A DNA stretch of 64,000 nucleotides from Ornithinibacillus halotolerans (GCF_014637405.1 NZ_BMEY01000008.1:62001-126000), one strand, 5' to 3'; counted from the stretch's first letter, positions 24,144 to 35,640 are shown. The notes: generated by a model not told the origin, from the sequence alone. A program made the numbers and translations.

Positions 24144-25409
24144 TTATAGGTTAACTACTTCTTCATAAGTAAGATTAGCTAATTTATAATATTTAACGGA
24201 ATCCTTATACCTTCCTAAGCCTTCCAGATATTTGCCAAGCATATTTGAGAAAACAATTAAGTTGGCGTAATCTTTCCGTTTCTGTAGGTAAGGTATAAAT
24301 TCATCCATTACTAATGAAATAAATAAATCATCTTGTTTTTTAATAGCATATGTATAAGTTAGAATAGTATATTCATACAATTTATTAGAAACATCTTTTC
24401 CAGAAGAATTTAACAGTTGTTTTGCTTTTACAAGTACATCTTTAGCTTCATCTAGTTTATGGATCTTATAATACTCTTTAATGAGATTCGTGATTGCGCT
24501 TAATCTTTCATCAATGTTGACTTCTTGATCATCTACAACTTTAATAAAATATTTAATTGCTTCTTTCGAATCTCCGATAGATGCATAAAGATACCCTAAA
24601 TTTTGATTGGTTAGTTGAATAATATGGTTATTTTTATTCAATTCTCCTAGATGTCTAGCCAGATTATAATGTTTTATAGATTTATCATACATCTTTATTC
24701 TTCTAAAAGAAATCCCCAACACTATGTGGCATTGTGCACATCTAATAAAGTTATATGCTTTTTGGAAAATATCAATAGCCTTGTTAGAGTACTCAATTGC
24801 TTCAAGTGTATTTAATAAAATGCTATGTGTTATAGCCATTATGTATTGTAAATCGGCAATTTCCTCTTCAGGCAGATGAATTTGTTTCAATTTTTCTTCT
24901 GCAAGCTTATACATTTTTAATGCCTGATTAGATTCACTGTTTGTAGATGCATAGTTTCCTTTAAACTTATACCAGTAATATTGATGTAAGTTATCAAAAG
25001 TGCCCGATACTTCATTTAAGCTATTAATCTGTTCTAATGCATTTTCAATTTGTCCTAAGATAAGGAAGTACCTAATCTTATGAATCTCAAACATCATTAA
25101 ACTATCTGATCGAGTCATAGCAAGTAGTTCACTAAGTTCATTATACATTTCTATAATTTCTTCTTTATCGCTAACATCAAACAACATACTGTACCATTGT
25201 TCACATTTTTCTTTTATAGTAATATCATTCTCACTATTAAGGTCAATGCCAAGCCGAGTACAAAGTAAGCTTATTACTTCAGGACTTGCTTCTGTTCGGA
25301 GGTTTTCGATTTTTGACAAATAGCTCATAGAAACAATTCCATTAGCAAGTTCTTCTTGTGTCATCCCTTTTTTGACACGTTGTAATTTTATAAAGGAGCC
25401 TATTTCCAT
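24144..25409 (-). CDS. RRNPP-family peptide receptor and transcriptional regulator (NprR-like)
   Basis: A 421-residue protein with an N-terminal Xre-type helix-turn-helix (GSFIKLQRVKKGMTQEELAN ... SMSYLSKIENLR, residues about 4-37) and then nine or so TPR repeats (for example IEYSNKAIDIFQKAY and KEAIKYFIKVVDDQ). NprR proteins have almost the same length (about 423), while PlcR is much shorter, so it is placed in the NprR-like group. Such receptors bind re-imported oligopeptides with the TPR domain and then act on DNA. It is followed by the exported pro-peptide gene. A perfect palindrome about 115 bp upstream is a candidate operator. AGGAGG precedes the ATG. Target genes are unknown. Confidence 0.85.
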   Translation of the reverse strand: MEIGSFIKLQRVKKGMTQEELANGIVSMSYLSKIENLRTEASPEVISLLCTRLGIDLNSENDITIKEKCEQWYSMLFDVSDKEEIIEMYNELSELLAMTRSDSLMMFEIHKIRYFLILGQIENALEQINSLNEVSGTFDNLHQYYWYKFKGNYASTNSESNQALKMYKLAEEKLKQIHLPEEEIADLQYIMAITHSILLNTLEAIEYSNKAIDIFQKAYNFIRCAQCHIVLGISFRRIKMYDKSIKHYNLARHLGELNKNNHIIQLTNQNLGYLYASIGDSKEAIKYFIKVVDDQEVNIDERLSAITNLIKEYYKIHKLDEAKDVLVKAKQLLNSSGKDVSNKLYEYTILTYTYAIKKQDDLFISLVMDEFIPYLQKRKDYANLIVFSNMLGKYLEGLGRYKDSVKYYKLANLTYEEVVNL

Positions 25410-25523
25410 ACTACTTTCCTCCTAGTTTTTGCTTCTAATTCTATTTGTTAACTATATAATATCATACTTTTTGATTTTTCATATTGGGAAAGTTGATACA
25501 AAAAAACACGAATAAAGTCCTAA

Positions 25524-25565
25524 AAACTTTCCTACTTTCCTAAAATGAGGAAAGTAGGAAAGTTT
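25524..25565. promoter_or_regulatory. Perfect 18-bp palindrome upstream of the NprR-like gene
   Basis: AAACTTTCCTACTTTCCT (25524-25541) is followed, after 6 bases, by its exact complement (25548-25565). Neither side has a T run, so it is not a terminator. Looser copies of its core occur on both sides: GGGAAAGTT at 25486 and TTTCCTAACTTTC around 25639-25651. A cluster of operator half-sites for the receptor is the best guess. It is the main content of the 25410-25703 gap. Confidence 0.55.
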
Positions 25566-25661
25566 ACGTTGAAAAAATAAGAGTCTTGTGTCGCTTGTTG
25601 TCGAACAATAGCAAATAGTGTATATTTTTCTAAGAATATTTCCTAACTTTCTTACAATTGT

Positions 25662-25694
25662 AAAACCCCCTTCAAATTATTGAAAGGGGGTTTC
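25662..25694 (-). terminator. Terminator of rocA
   Basis: A stem built of AAACCCCCTT pairing with AAGGGGGTTT around a 10-12-base loop lies about 10 bp after the rocA stop; on the minus strand it runs into TTTTA. Confidence 0.75.
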
Positions 25695-25703
25695 TTAAAA
25701 ATT

Positions 25704-27254
25704 TTATAGCATCTCAGAAGTAGTCTTTCCTTGCATATGTTGGATTAGGTAGTCAGGCCCACCTGCTTTAGAGTCAGTACCAGACATATTGAATCCACCA
25801 AATGGTTGGTAACCAACGATAGCTGCAGTACATCCTCTGTTGAAGTATAAGTTACCAACATGGAAGTCTCTACGTGCTTGTTCTAGGTGCTCACGGTTAT
25901 TTGTTATTACAGCACCTGTTAATCCATATTCTGTGTTATTAGCAATCTCAATTGCTTCTGTGAAATCTTTAGCCTTAGCTAAAGCTACAACAGGTCCAAA
26001 GATTTCTTCTTGCATAATGCGGGCTTTTGGATCAAGATCAGCGAATACTGTTGGGTTAACGAACCAACCTTTAGAATCGTCACCAGTTCCTCCAACTAGT
26101 AATTCTCCTTCTTCTTTTCCAATTTCTATATATTTCATAATCTTATCATAAGAAGCCTGATCGATTACTGGTCCCATGTAATTATTATCTGCAGGGTCTC
26201 CGATAGTTAATTCTTTCGTTAATTCAACGACACGATCTTTTACTTGGTCGTATACTTCTTCATGAATAACTGCTCGTGAACATGCCGAACATTTTTGTCC
26301 TGAGAAACCAAATGCTGAATGTACAATTGATTCTGCTGCAAGTTCAAGGTCAGCTTCTTTATCCACTACGATTGTGTCTTTACCACCCATTTCAAGGATA
26401 GTACGTTTTAGCCAAATTTGGCCTTCTTGAATTTTTGCTGCTTTTTCAAAAATATTTAGTCCAACATCACGGGAACCAGTAAAGCTAATAAAACGAGTAC
26501 GTGGATGATTTACTAAATAATCGCCAACTTCTGCTCCCGGTCCAGGAATGTAATTAATAACACCTTTAGGCATACCTGCTTCTTCGAGTACTTCCATGAA
26601 CTTGTACGCAATTACTGGTGTAACACTTGCAGGTTTTAATAATACTGTGTTACCAGTTACCATTGCTGCAACAGCTGTTCCTGCCATGATTGCAAAAGAG
26701 AAGTTCCAAGGTGAAATAACTAGCCCAACACCTAGTGGAATATAATCAAAACGGTTATGTTCAATCGGACGGCTGTTAACTGGCATACCATCTTTAAGTT
26801 TCAACATTTGGCGACCGTAATATTCTAAGAAATCGATTGCCTCAGCTGTTTCACCATCTGCTTCCTTCCATGGCTTTCCAGCTTCTTTGGCAAGATGTGC
26901 GTTAAACTCATGTTTACGACGACGAATTATTGCTGCTGCACGGAACAGAATATCAGCACGGAATTTAGCATCCGTACTTCTCCAATATGTTTGGAATGTT
27001 TCATCAGCTATTTTCATTGCTTTTTCAGCTAACTCTGTATTTGCTTTAGAAACGTAGCCAATTACCTCTTCTTTATTAGAAGGGTTAACAGAAACAATTT
27101 TATCTTCTGTCATTATTCTTTCTCCACCAATAACTAGTGGATACTCTTTTCCAAGATCTGCTTCTACTTTTTTAAGCGCTTCCAACATAAGTTGTTTATT
27201 TTCTTCTGCTGTATAATCGGTAAATGGTTCATGCGTGTAAGGTACTACCATCAT
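25704..27254 (-). CDS. rocA: 1-pyrroline-5-carboxylate dehydrogenase
   Basis: A 516-residue NAD-dependent aldehyde dehydrogenase that oxidises glutamate semialdehyde (from proline, arginine or ornithine) to glutamate. It begins [20 protein letters not shown], a signature of RocA/PutC-type enzymes. The catalytic Glu is in [12 protein letters not shown] (about residue 287) and the nucleophile Cys in [13 protein letters not shown] (about 321). The ATG at 27254, 5-7 bases after GGGAGG, is preferred over the earlier frame opening. No proline dehydrogenase gene is visible here. Its upstream region shares a 14-bp motif with that of putP, which suggests coordinated proline use. Confidence 0.93.
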   Translation of the reverse strand: MMVVPYTHEPFTDYTAEENKQLMLEALKKVEADLGKEYPLVIGGERIMTEDKIVSVNPSNKEEVIGYVSKANTELAEKAMKIADETFQTYWRSTDAKFRADILFRAAAIIRRRKHEFNAHLAKEAGKPWKEADGETAEAIDFLEYYGRQMLKLKDGMPVNSRPIEHNRFDYIPLGVGLVISPWNFSFAIMAGTAVAAMVTGNTVLLKPASVTPVIAYKFMEVLEEAGMPKGVINYIPGPGAEVGDYLVNHPRTRFISFTGSRDVGLNIFEKAAKIQEGQIWLKRTILEMGGKDTIVVDKEADLELAAESIVHSAFGFSGQKCSACSRAVIHEEVYDQVKDRVVELTKELTIGDPADNNYMGPVIDQASYDKIMKYIEIGKEEGELLVGGTGDDSKGWFVNPTVFADLDPKARIMQEEIFGPVVALAKAKDFTEAIEIANNTEYGLTGAVITNNREHLEQARRDFHVGNLYFNRGCTAAIVGYQPFGGFNMSGTDSKAGGPDYLIQHMQGKTTSEML

Positions 27255-27283
27255 AAAACCTCCCATTAAAAATCTGATTTATT

Positions 27284-27317
27284 CCGTTAACCGTTTCCAA
27301 AAATATGCAATATATTA
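27284..27317 (-). promoter_or_regulatory. rocA upstream region with shared motif and cre-like palindrome
   Basis: TAATATATTGCATA (27304-27317, minus strand) is identical to a site upstream of putP. Next to it the minus strand reads TTGGAAACGGTTAACGG, which resembles a CcpA cre site but has the final C one position out, so that part is weak. Confidence 0.4.
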
Positions 27318-27329
27318 GAGTTCTACATA

Positions 27330-27357
27330 AAAAAACGGAGTGGAATATCCACTCCTT
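27330..27357 (-). terminator. Terminator of camS
   Basis: GGAGTGGA pairs perfectly with TCCACTCC around 3 bases, and on the minus strand GTTTTTTT follows. It ends the pcrB-pcrA-ligA-camS gene run. Confidence 0.88.
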
Positions 27358-27402
27358 ATTCTAACGTAATATTTTATAGTGTTCAAACAATCCAATTTTT
27401 AT

Positions 27403-28509
27403 TTAAAAAATGTGTACGATTGGGTCATCTTTTCCAGCTTCTCGATAAATATACCCTTCTAACTGATTACTGGAGCTTATCTTTATTTCAATATCATAAT
27501 TATTAGGGAATTTATCTTTCACTAACATGTATGTGTATTGGGCAAAACCAAGGATTTCAGCTTTACCATTAAATTCAATTGGCACTTCAATCGTAAGTTT
27601 TTGTAATTCTTCATTCACATAAAAACCTTCACCAATATAACCCACGTAGTTCGGGAAAAACTGCGAAATTTCTTCACCAAAAGTACCTACAATTTCTGCA
27701 TCATCTAAATATTTTTGCTCGGCTTCCTTAGATGGAAATAAAATATAATCTTCTTCTACTGTATCCCAATCCTTAATACTCATGTCACTTGCTTCGACGT
27801 AAGTTTTGGCAACAAAGTTACCAGGAACAGCAGAACCTCTTTGTTCTTCTCGATATAATGCAATCATGATTGGAACATCAAGAAGACCTTCTATTTGTCT
27901 TAAACGTTGCAATACAGTTGAAGCAACCTCTTTACCTGTTTTTAACATTTCTGCTTCTGAAATATCTCTATAAAATGGTCCTCTACCTTCCGCATGAAAG
28001 ATATATTGAGATTTCAGGGCAATACCAATGGAAACACCGACTAACTCCACAGATTTATCTTCATTTCTTTTCAAATAATTATGTTCCAAAATATGGGTAA
28101 ATGTTCTTGGATTATTTTCATAGTCTTCAATTGAAGCATCGTCTTCTAAATTAGGGTTAAGCTCATCAATCCAACTTAATACGGTGCTATAATCTAGATA
28201 TTGTCCTTCTTCAAAGTAATACTTATTTGGATCAAAATATTCTTTGGAATGACGCATCAACCCTTCTTCCATTTCATCAATATCTAGTCGATTTGTTTTC
28301 ATCTGATTTATAATTGCACCTCTTGCCTTACTAGTACGGTAAGGCAAAATGACACGATAATCTTCATCAGATAACTTATAAGAAGGTACGATTGACGGTG
28401 TGCCAGTTGGTTGTTCTTGCACTAATTCTTCTTCACCATTATCAAAACTAGGTGCACAACTTGCTAATAAAAGGAGTATACATAGTAACAGGATATTTAA
28501 TTTTTTCAT
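27403..28509 (-). CDS. camS: CamS/YerH-family lipoprotein
   Basis: A 368-residue lipoprotein with a short lipid-type signal (MKKLNILLL ... LLLLASC; lipidated Cys at 18). It belongs to the CamS family, named for the Staphylococcus protein whose signal peptide yields the cAM373 sex-pheromone heptapeptide; the body of the protein has no established function. The seven residues just before the Cys here are ILLLLAS, the same kind of sequence as the pheromone AIFILAS. It starts behind AAGGAGGAG and follows ligA by 12 bp, the same order as in B. subtilis (yerH). Confidence 0.9.
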   Translation of the reverse strand: MKKLNILLLCILLLLASCAPSFDNGEEELVQEQPTGTPSIVPSYKLSDEDYRVILPYRTSKARGAIINQMKTNRLDIDEMEEGLMRHSKEYFDPNKYYFEEGQYLDYSTVLSWIDELNPNLEDDASIEDYENNPRTFTHILEHNYLKRNEDKSVELVGVSIGIALKSQYIFHAEGRGPFYRDISEAEMLKTGKEVASTVLQRLRQIEGLLDVPIMIALYREEQRGSAVPGNFVAKTYVEASDMSIKDWDTVEEDYILFPSKEAEQKYLDDAEIVGTFGEEISQFFPNYVGYIGEGFYVNEELQKLTIEVPIEFNGKAEILGFAQYTYMLVKDKFPNNYDIEIKISSSNQLEGYIYREAGKDDPIVHIF

Positions 28510-28521
28510 GACAACTCCTCC

Positions 28522-30528
<2,007 letters not shown>

Positions 30529-30543
30529 TCAGCCAGCACCTCC

Positions 30544-32814
30544 TTATTGTTTCGTAATTGGTGCAAATTTAGCAAGCAATCGTTTAATACCTGTTGGTGC
30601 AGGGAATGCAACATCAAGTTCCATTTTATCTCCTTCACCTTGAACCTTTACTACGGTACCAACGCCCCACTTCTTATGTTCTGCCTTGTCACCTGGTTTC
30701 CATGTTTCACTTTCTGCACCAGTAGATTGTTGCACGCGAACTGTACTACGACGTGGTTGCTGTGTTGGTTGACCTTGTGATTTCGGACTAGCAAAAGGAC
30801 TTCTCAAATCTCTTTCACTGAAGTTTCTTCCAAATGAAGAAGAGCCAAACATCGTATTTCTCGCTTGTTCAATCCCCTCAATTAGTTCTTCAGGAATTTC
30901 ATTGATAAATCGGCTTATCGGATTCATGTTTGTTCGTCCATATAACGTACGCATTTTAGCATTTGTTAAATACAACTGTTTCTCTGCACGAGTAATCCCT
31001 ACATATGCTAGTCGACGTTCCTCTTCCATCTCTTCATCATCAAACATAGCACGGCTATGCGGGAAGACATTTTCTTCCAAACCGATAAGAAAGACAACCG
31101 GAAACTCAAGACCTTTAGCAGCATGTAATGTCATCAATGTTACTTTTTCATTATTCTCTGGATCTTCCTCATCCACTCGATCAATATCAGCAATTAAAGC
31201 TAAGTCCGTTAAGAAAGCAATTAATGTCTTATCCTCACTAGATGCTTCAAAATCTTTTGTTACAGTCATAAATTCTTCCAAGTTTTCAAGTCGACTTTGT
31301 GATTCTATTGTCCGTTCATTTTTCAACATTTCTTCATATCCGGAACGTTCAAGAACTTGTTCAACCATATCCGTTGCAGTTAGGAACTCTTGTTGTTGAT
31401 TTAAAGTTTTAATAAGATTCCCGAATTCTGCTAAAGCATTGGCTGCTTTTTTAGGGACACCAGTAAAATCAACTACTTCAACCGCTTGATAAAAAGATAG
31501 TCCATTTTCAATCGCATAAGCTCTTAAACGCTCAATAGAAGTTTTACCAATTCCCCGTTTGGGTTCATTAACTACACGTTCAAAACTTAGATCATCATCT
31601 GGGTTAGTAATTAAACGTAAATAGGCAATCATATCTTTAATTTCTTTTCGGTCATAGAATCGCATGCCTCCTACCATTTGGTAAGCAACACCCGATTTCA
31701 TTAATGTATCCTCGACTGCACGGGACTGTGCGTTAGTACGATATAATATTGCCACGTCACTAGGTGAAAATCCTTCTTCACGAATAAGTTCACGGATTTT
31801 ATCCGTTATAAACAATGCCTCATCTTGTTCTGTAGCACCTTGATAATAATGAATCTTTTGTCCATCTGGGTTTTCTGTCCAAAGGTTTTTCGGTTTTCGC
31901 CCAGGATTATTAGCAATTACTTTATTTGCTGCTTCAAGAATAGATTTCGTTGAACGATAATTTTGCTCAAGAAAAACAGTTCTTGCTGCAGGATAATCTT
32001 TTTCAAAGGAGAGGATATTCGAGATATCTGCTCCACGCCAACGGTAAATCGATTGATCCGAATCTCCAACTACACATAGGTTTTGGAATCGATTCGCTAA
32101 TTGTTTAACTAGTGTATATTGGGCATGGTTTGTATCTTGATACTCATCCACATGAATGTATTGAAAACGACGTTGATAATATTCCAATATTTCTGGGACA
32201 CGTTTAAATAGGTGGATAGTTTGCATGATTAAATCATCAAAATCTAATGATTGGTTTTTGCGTAAAACTTTTTCATACCCTTCATAAACCTTTGCCACCT
32301 GTCGATCATAGAAATTACTTGCTTTGCTCGTAAAATCCGTAGCAGTTATTAGTTCATTCTTTGCGCTACTTATTTGATTTTGCATAGCACGAGGTTCAAA
32401 TTGTTTCGTATCAATATTTAAATCTTTTAGTACTTGTTTAACTACTGATAATTGATCACTACTATCTAATATCGTAAAGTTACGACTATAGCCAATCCGA
32501 TCAATATCTCTTCTTAAAATACGGACACACATAGAGTGGAACGTAGATACCCACATATCCGCCCCTTCTGGTCCAACTAGCTTACTAACACGTTCCTTCA
32601 TCTCACGAGCTGCTTTATTTGTAAATGTTATCGCCAGAATATTACGTGGCGATACACCTTTTTCATCCATTAAGTATGCAATACGGTGTGTTAGTACACG
32701 AGTCTTACCACTTCCAGCACCGGCCATAATTAATAAAGGTCCCTCTGTATGTTTGACAGCCTCTTGTTGCTGTTTATTTAATCCTTTGATTAAGTCATCT
32801 ACTGTACGACTCAT
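30544..32814 (-). CDS. pcrA: ATP-dependent DNA helicase PcrA
   Basis: A 756-residue UvrD/PcrA superfamily 1A 3'-5' helicase needed in repair and for removing RecA filaments. Motif I is [15 protein letters not shown] (about residues 31-45), motif II is [12 protein letters not shown], motif III is [15 protein letters not shown], motif IV contains [15 protein letters not shown], motif V is [18 protein letters not shown], and motif VI is [18 protein letters not shown]. The C-terminal Tudor-like RNA-polymerase-binding domain ([20 protein letters not shown]) is present. The ATG is behind AAGGAAGG. It lies 57 bp after pcrB. Confidence 0.97.
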   Translation of the reverse strand: MSRTVDDLIKGLNKQQQEAVKHTEGPLLIMAGAGSGKTRVLTHRIAYLMDEKGVSPRNILAITFTNKAAREMKERVSKLVGPEGADMWVSTFHSMCVRILRRDIDRIGYSRNFTILDSSDQLSVVKQVLKDLNIDTKQFEPRAMQNQISSAKNELITATDFTSKASNFYDRQVAKVYEGYEKVLRKNQSLDFDDLIMQTIHLFKRVPEILEYYQRRFQYIHVDEYQDTNHAQYTLVKQLANRFQNLCVVGDSDQSIYRWRGADISNILSFEKDYPAARTVFLEQNYRSTKSILEAANKVIANNPGRKPKNLWTENPDGQKIHYYQGATEQDEALFITDKIRELIREEGFSPSDVAILYRTNAQSRAVEDTLMKSGVAYQMVGGMRFYDRKEIKDMIAYLRLITNPDDDLSFERVVNEPKRGIGKTSIERLRAYAIENGLSFYQAVEVVDFTGVPKKAANALAEFGNLIKTLNQQQEFLTATDMVEQVLERSGYEEMLKNERTIESQSRLENLEEFMTVTKDFEASSEDKTLIAFLTDLALIADIDRVDEEDPENNEKVTLMTLHAAKGLEFPVVFLIGLEENVFPHSRAMFDDEEMEEERRLAYVGITRAEKQLYLTNAKMRTLYGRTNMNPISRFINEIPEELIEGIEQARNTMFGSSSFGRNFSERDLRSPFASPKSQGQPTQQPRRSTVRVQQSTGAESETWKPGDKAEHKKWGVGTVVKVQGEGDKMELDVAFPAPTGIKRLLAKFAPITKQ

Positions 32815-32871
32815 GTCAAAACACCTTCCTTACCAATTATTATTTCTCAATTAAGTGTTTTAGTGTGAAAA

Positions 32872-33561
32872 TTAGTTGTCTTTAACAGCTTGTACTGTTT
32901 TTAACGCTTCTTTTATATTGGTGTAGACACTATTTCCAACTACGATAACATCTGCATGTTGCTTCATTTCTTTTGCTTGTTCTGCTGTTTCAATTCCACC
33001 ACCATAAAATAGTAACGTATCACGGAGTTCGTCTTTTACTTGTTTCACTAATTCTGGATTTCCATATTTCCCACTGTATTCAACATAGAAAATAGGGAGG
33101 TGAAAAATATTCTCTGCCATATAGGCATACGCAGTAACATCTTCATCTGTAGGAAGCTTACAGTTTGTATGTTCAAATGCTTTCGCTTCTTCATTTAAAA
33201 TACAATAGCCTTCAACAAGTATTTCATCCCAGTTCATAATGTCTTTAAACTCTTTAATTGCTTCATGTTGGATGTCCATCATCCATTTTTTATCTTTACT
33301 GTTCATTACCATTGGGATGTAGTAATAGTCAAATCCAGGAGTAATAGCTTCCATATTCGAAATTTCTAATATCACTGGGACCGTGTATCTGCGAATACTA
33401 GACAATAAATCTAGTACACCATCTAATGTGATGTTATCTGTTCCTCCTACGATAATTGCATCCGTCCCTGATTCACAAATAAGTTCTAAATCTTCATCTG
33501 AAATTTCTTTTGCTGGATCAAGCTTGAATACGTGCTTCCATTCTTTCATATTTATATACAA
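32872..33561 (-). CDS. pcrB: Heptaprenylglyceryl phosphate synthase PcrB
   Basis: A 229-residue TIM-barrel prenyltransferase that joins heptaprenyl diphosphate to sn-glycerol-1-phosphate, giving an archaeal-type ether lipid precursor in Bacillales. It has EWKHVFKLDPAKEI at the start, the ESGTDAIIVGGTDNIT phosphate region, FYVEYSGKYGNPE and LLFYGGGIETAEQA. The start is TTG at 33561, 9 bases after GGAGG; the protein then begins MYINMKEWKHVF, matching B. subtilis PcrB (MYDVTEWKHVF), so the later ATG is less likely. Confidence 0.95.
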   Translation of the reverse strand: MYINMKEWKHVFKLDPAKEISDEDLELICESGTDAIIVGGTDNITLDGVLDLLSSIRRYTVPVILEISNMEAITPGFDYYYIPMVMNSKDKKWMMDIQHEAIKEFKDIMNWDEILVEGYCILNEEAKAFEHTNCKLPTDEDVTAYAYMAENIFHLPIFYVEYSGKYGNPELVKQVKDELRDTLLFYGGGIETAEQAKEMKQHADVIVVGNSVYTNIKEALKTVQAVKDN

Positions 33562-33694
33562 AGGTCTAATCCTCCATCTACAGTAATCATTAGTTTATTA
33601 TAGCAAAAATTGATAGAGGAATTTAGTGAAATGTCTAGACTTGAGTGGATTTTTATTAGGTTGTTCAATAGGTAGAGGTTTATAGGACTTAATT

Positions 33695-33900
33695 GGGCTC
33701 TAATCGATTCAAAAGGTAACATAGAATGATACTATGTTACCTTTTATACAGTCAATTGGACAATCGGGCTTATAGATCGATTCTATATTACCTTTCACCG
33801 CAAAAGTTACACACTTGGGCTTATAGAACGGTTCTATATTACCTTTTACTGCAAAAGTTACACATTCGGGCTTATAGAATGGTTCTATGTTACCTTTTAT
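33695..33900. repeat. Tandem array, 51-bp period, between rlmI-like gene and pcrB
   Basis: The landmark TTACCTTT recurs at 33737, 33788, 33839 and 33890, and GGGCTTATAGA at 33766, 33817 and 33868, each step 51 bp. Units carry the inverted repeat TATAGAAC-G-GTTCTATA. The first part also holds a longer perfect palindrome (AAAAGGTAACATAG at 33712-33725 and its complement after 7 bases). It lies 3' of the rlmI-like gene and upstream of pcrB, and fills most of the 33562-33965 gap. Confidence 0.9.
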
Positions 33901-33965
33901 ACTAAATTTCTTTCAAAACGGACTATACTATACTCTTACTCCGTTTCTTATAACCCAAAATACCG

Positions 33966-35162
33966 TTAACCCAATTTCTTAACGAATACTACTTTCAAAT
34001 AATTACCTTCCTTATACTCTCGAATAGTCCGAAAATCTTCTGGAAGTGAGAATTCTTCAAGTATCTTATATTGCGTGTTCGTTTCTTCAAAGGCTTTTTT
34101 AATAAACCCTTTAAATTTCCCCATACCAAATGCACTAGAATTTGTAGAGGCAACAATTACTCCTTGATCTTCTGTTATTGCTATTGTTTCTTTTAATAGC
34201 TTTGTGTAATCTTTTTCTGCACTAAATACTAACTTTTTTGACCGTGCAAAGCTTGGTGGGTCTAAAACAACCAAATCAAATTTCAAATTTTTCCTTCCTG
34301 CATATTTGAAATACTGGAATACGTCTTCCACGATAATATCTTGTGCCTCGTAATCTATTCCGTTCAGACTAAATTGTTCAATTGTCTTTGGTTTGCTTCG
34401 ATTAGCAAGATCTACACTTGTTGTTCTAGTTGCTCCTCCTAAAGCAGCAAATACTGAAAAAGCCCCAGTATAAGAAAACGTATTTAACATATTCTTTCCA
34501 GAAGCATATTTATCTCGAATAGTCTTCCGAACTTCCCGCTGATCTAAAAATACACCTACCATCGCACCTTCATTCAAATATACAGCAAAATTCACGCCAT
34601 TTTCTTTAACGATTATTGGAAATTCCCCACGTTCTCCCATGACAAAGTCATCATCTTCTACATATTGACCTTTCACATCAAATCGCTTTTTCTGATAGAT
34701 ACCTTTAAAGTCTACTGATTCTTGAAGAGCCTCTATTATCGGCTGCTTAAAATGATAAATTCCTTTGCTATACCAATTAATTAAATAAAATCCATCAAAA
34801 TAATCAATTGTAATGCCGCCGATTCCGTCCCCTTCACCATTAAAAATACGAAAAGCTGTTGTCTCTTTATCAGCAAAGAATGGTTCCCTTCTATTTATTG
34901 CTGTTAATAATCGATTTTTGAAAAATCCTTTGTCAAACTTTTCATGTTCATTTTTACTTAGTACCCAACCGTACCCTTTATTTTGTCTTCCATAATATCC
35001 TTTCGCAATAAAGGAATTCTTTTCATCGGTTAAACTGACAATTGTACCTTCATCTTTTAAATCTTTTTGGTTAATAATTGCATCTTGCAAGATGAGCGGA
35101 AAACCATTTCTATATTTTGAAACAAACTTTGATTTAATCTTTATACGTACTTCCTTTGTCAT
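33966..35162 (-). CDS. RlmI-like class I rRNA methyltransferase with PUA domain
   Basis: A 398-residue protein of the RlmI family (23S rRNA m5C1962 methyltransferase in E. coli). It has an N-terminal PUA-type domain (about residues 1-75, KYRNGFPLILQDAI), a middle domain with RIFNGEGDGIGGITIDYF, SAM motif I MLNTFSYTGAFSVFAALGGA (about 220-239), motif IV VLDPPSFARSKK and the end of the catalytic region IVASTNSSAF. The last has Thr-Asn-Ser where m5C enzymes usually show a Ser-Cys, so the exact chemistry is less sure. The ribosome binding site is weak (AGGACTGTAAGTT). It is not part of the B. subtilis gene order here. Confidence 0.82.
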   Translation of the reverse strand: MTKEVRIKIKSKFVSKYRNGFPLILQDAIINQKDLKDEGTIVSLTDEKNSFIAKGYYGRQNKGYGWVLSKNEHEKFDKGFFKNRLLTAINRREPFFADKETTAFRIFNGEGDGIGGITIDYFDGFYLINWYSKGIYHFKQPIIEALQESVDFKGIYQKKRFDVKGQYVEDDDFVMGERGEFPIIVKENGVNFAVYLNEGAMVGVFLDQREVRKTIRDKYASGKNMLNTFSYTGAFSVFAALGGATRTTSVDLANRSKPKTIEQFSLNGIDYEAQDIIVEDVFQYFKYAGRKNLKFDLVVLDPPSFARSKKLVFSAEKDYTKLLKETIAITEDQGVIVASTNSSAFGMGKFKGFIKKAFEETNTQYKILEEFSLPEDFRTIREYKEGNYLKVVFVKKLG

Positions 35163-35295
35163 AACTTACAGTCCTATCCTCATATATTTGTTTTCTTGAT
35201 TGTACCACATGGGAATAAATGCACAAAAAAGGGCTAAGACAAAAGCTTTCTCTATATAAAAAAAACTAATTCTACAATTTAGGTGCAACTAACCC

Positions 35296-35534
35296 GCTCC
35301 GGAAATATACTTCGCTTTCACTTTCGAGTACAGGGGCGACATCCGCTCGAAAGAACCATCGCGGTGTCTACCTTGCCGCGGGCGGCTGCTGAGCCAGGCA
35401 ACTACAATGAGTTTGCTACAATGCTGCCTTGCACCGAGGAAGCCTGCTGCGTAGCGTTACTTGTAGACGCAGGTGCATCTCGGGGTCTCACCTATGCCTT
35501 TCCTCCCGCAGGAGTCTACGTATATTTCCGGAGC
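35296..35534. repeat. GC-rich 239-bp inverted-repeat element (MITE-like)
   Basis: The element is bounded by a perfect 15-bp terminal inverted repeat (GCTCCGGAAATATAC at 35296-35310 and its complement at 35520-35534). It is much richer in G and C than anything around it and holds internal repeats (TAGACGCAGG and CGCAGGAGTCTACG; GGGGTCTCACCTAT). Elements of this look, with CCCGCAGGAGTCTACG and TTCCGGAGC-type ends, are scattered in many Bacillaceae genomes. A frame of 84 codons runs through it but has no ribosome binding site and no protein-like composition, so it is not called. The rest of the 35163-35684 gap is AT-rich and featureless apart from the yerC terminator. Confidence 0.75.
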
Positions 35535-35640
35535 TAATGTATCGTATTGTTCAGCTTTAGTATTAGAAATTTGCTTTTGTCTAACCATTAAAGAAATATC
35601 GATCTATTAGAAATTTCCATGTAATTAGTTTAATATACAA

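Noticed and set aside
25524-25565. The perfect palindrome as a terminator of rocA
   Set aside because: It lacks a T run on either strand, and rocA already has a GC-rich terminator at 25662-25694.
27284-27300. A CcpA cre site before rocA
   Set aside because: The core TGGAAACGGTTAACG is close, but the closing C is one base out of place, so it is mentioned only as a weak resemblance.
35340-35420. A T-box-like GCGGTG ... CCGCGG stretch
   Set aside because: It belongs to the GC-rich repeat; the T-box core, specifier loop and a downstream aminoacyl-tRNA gene are all missing.
35283-35537. An 84-codon frame in GC-rich DNA
   Set aside because: It lies inside an element with perfect 15-bp inverted ends, has no ribosome binding site, and its composition (many Ala, Cys, Pro) is unlike a protein.
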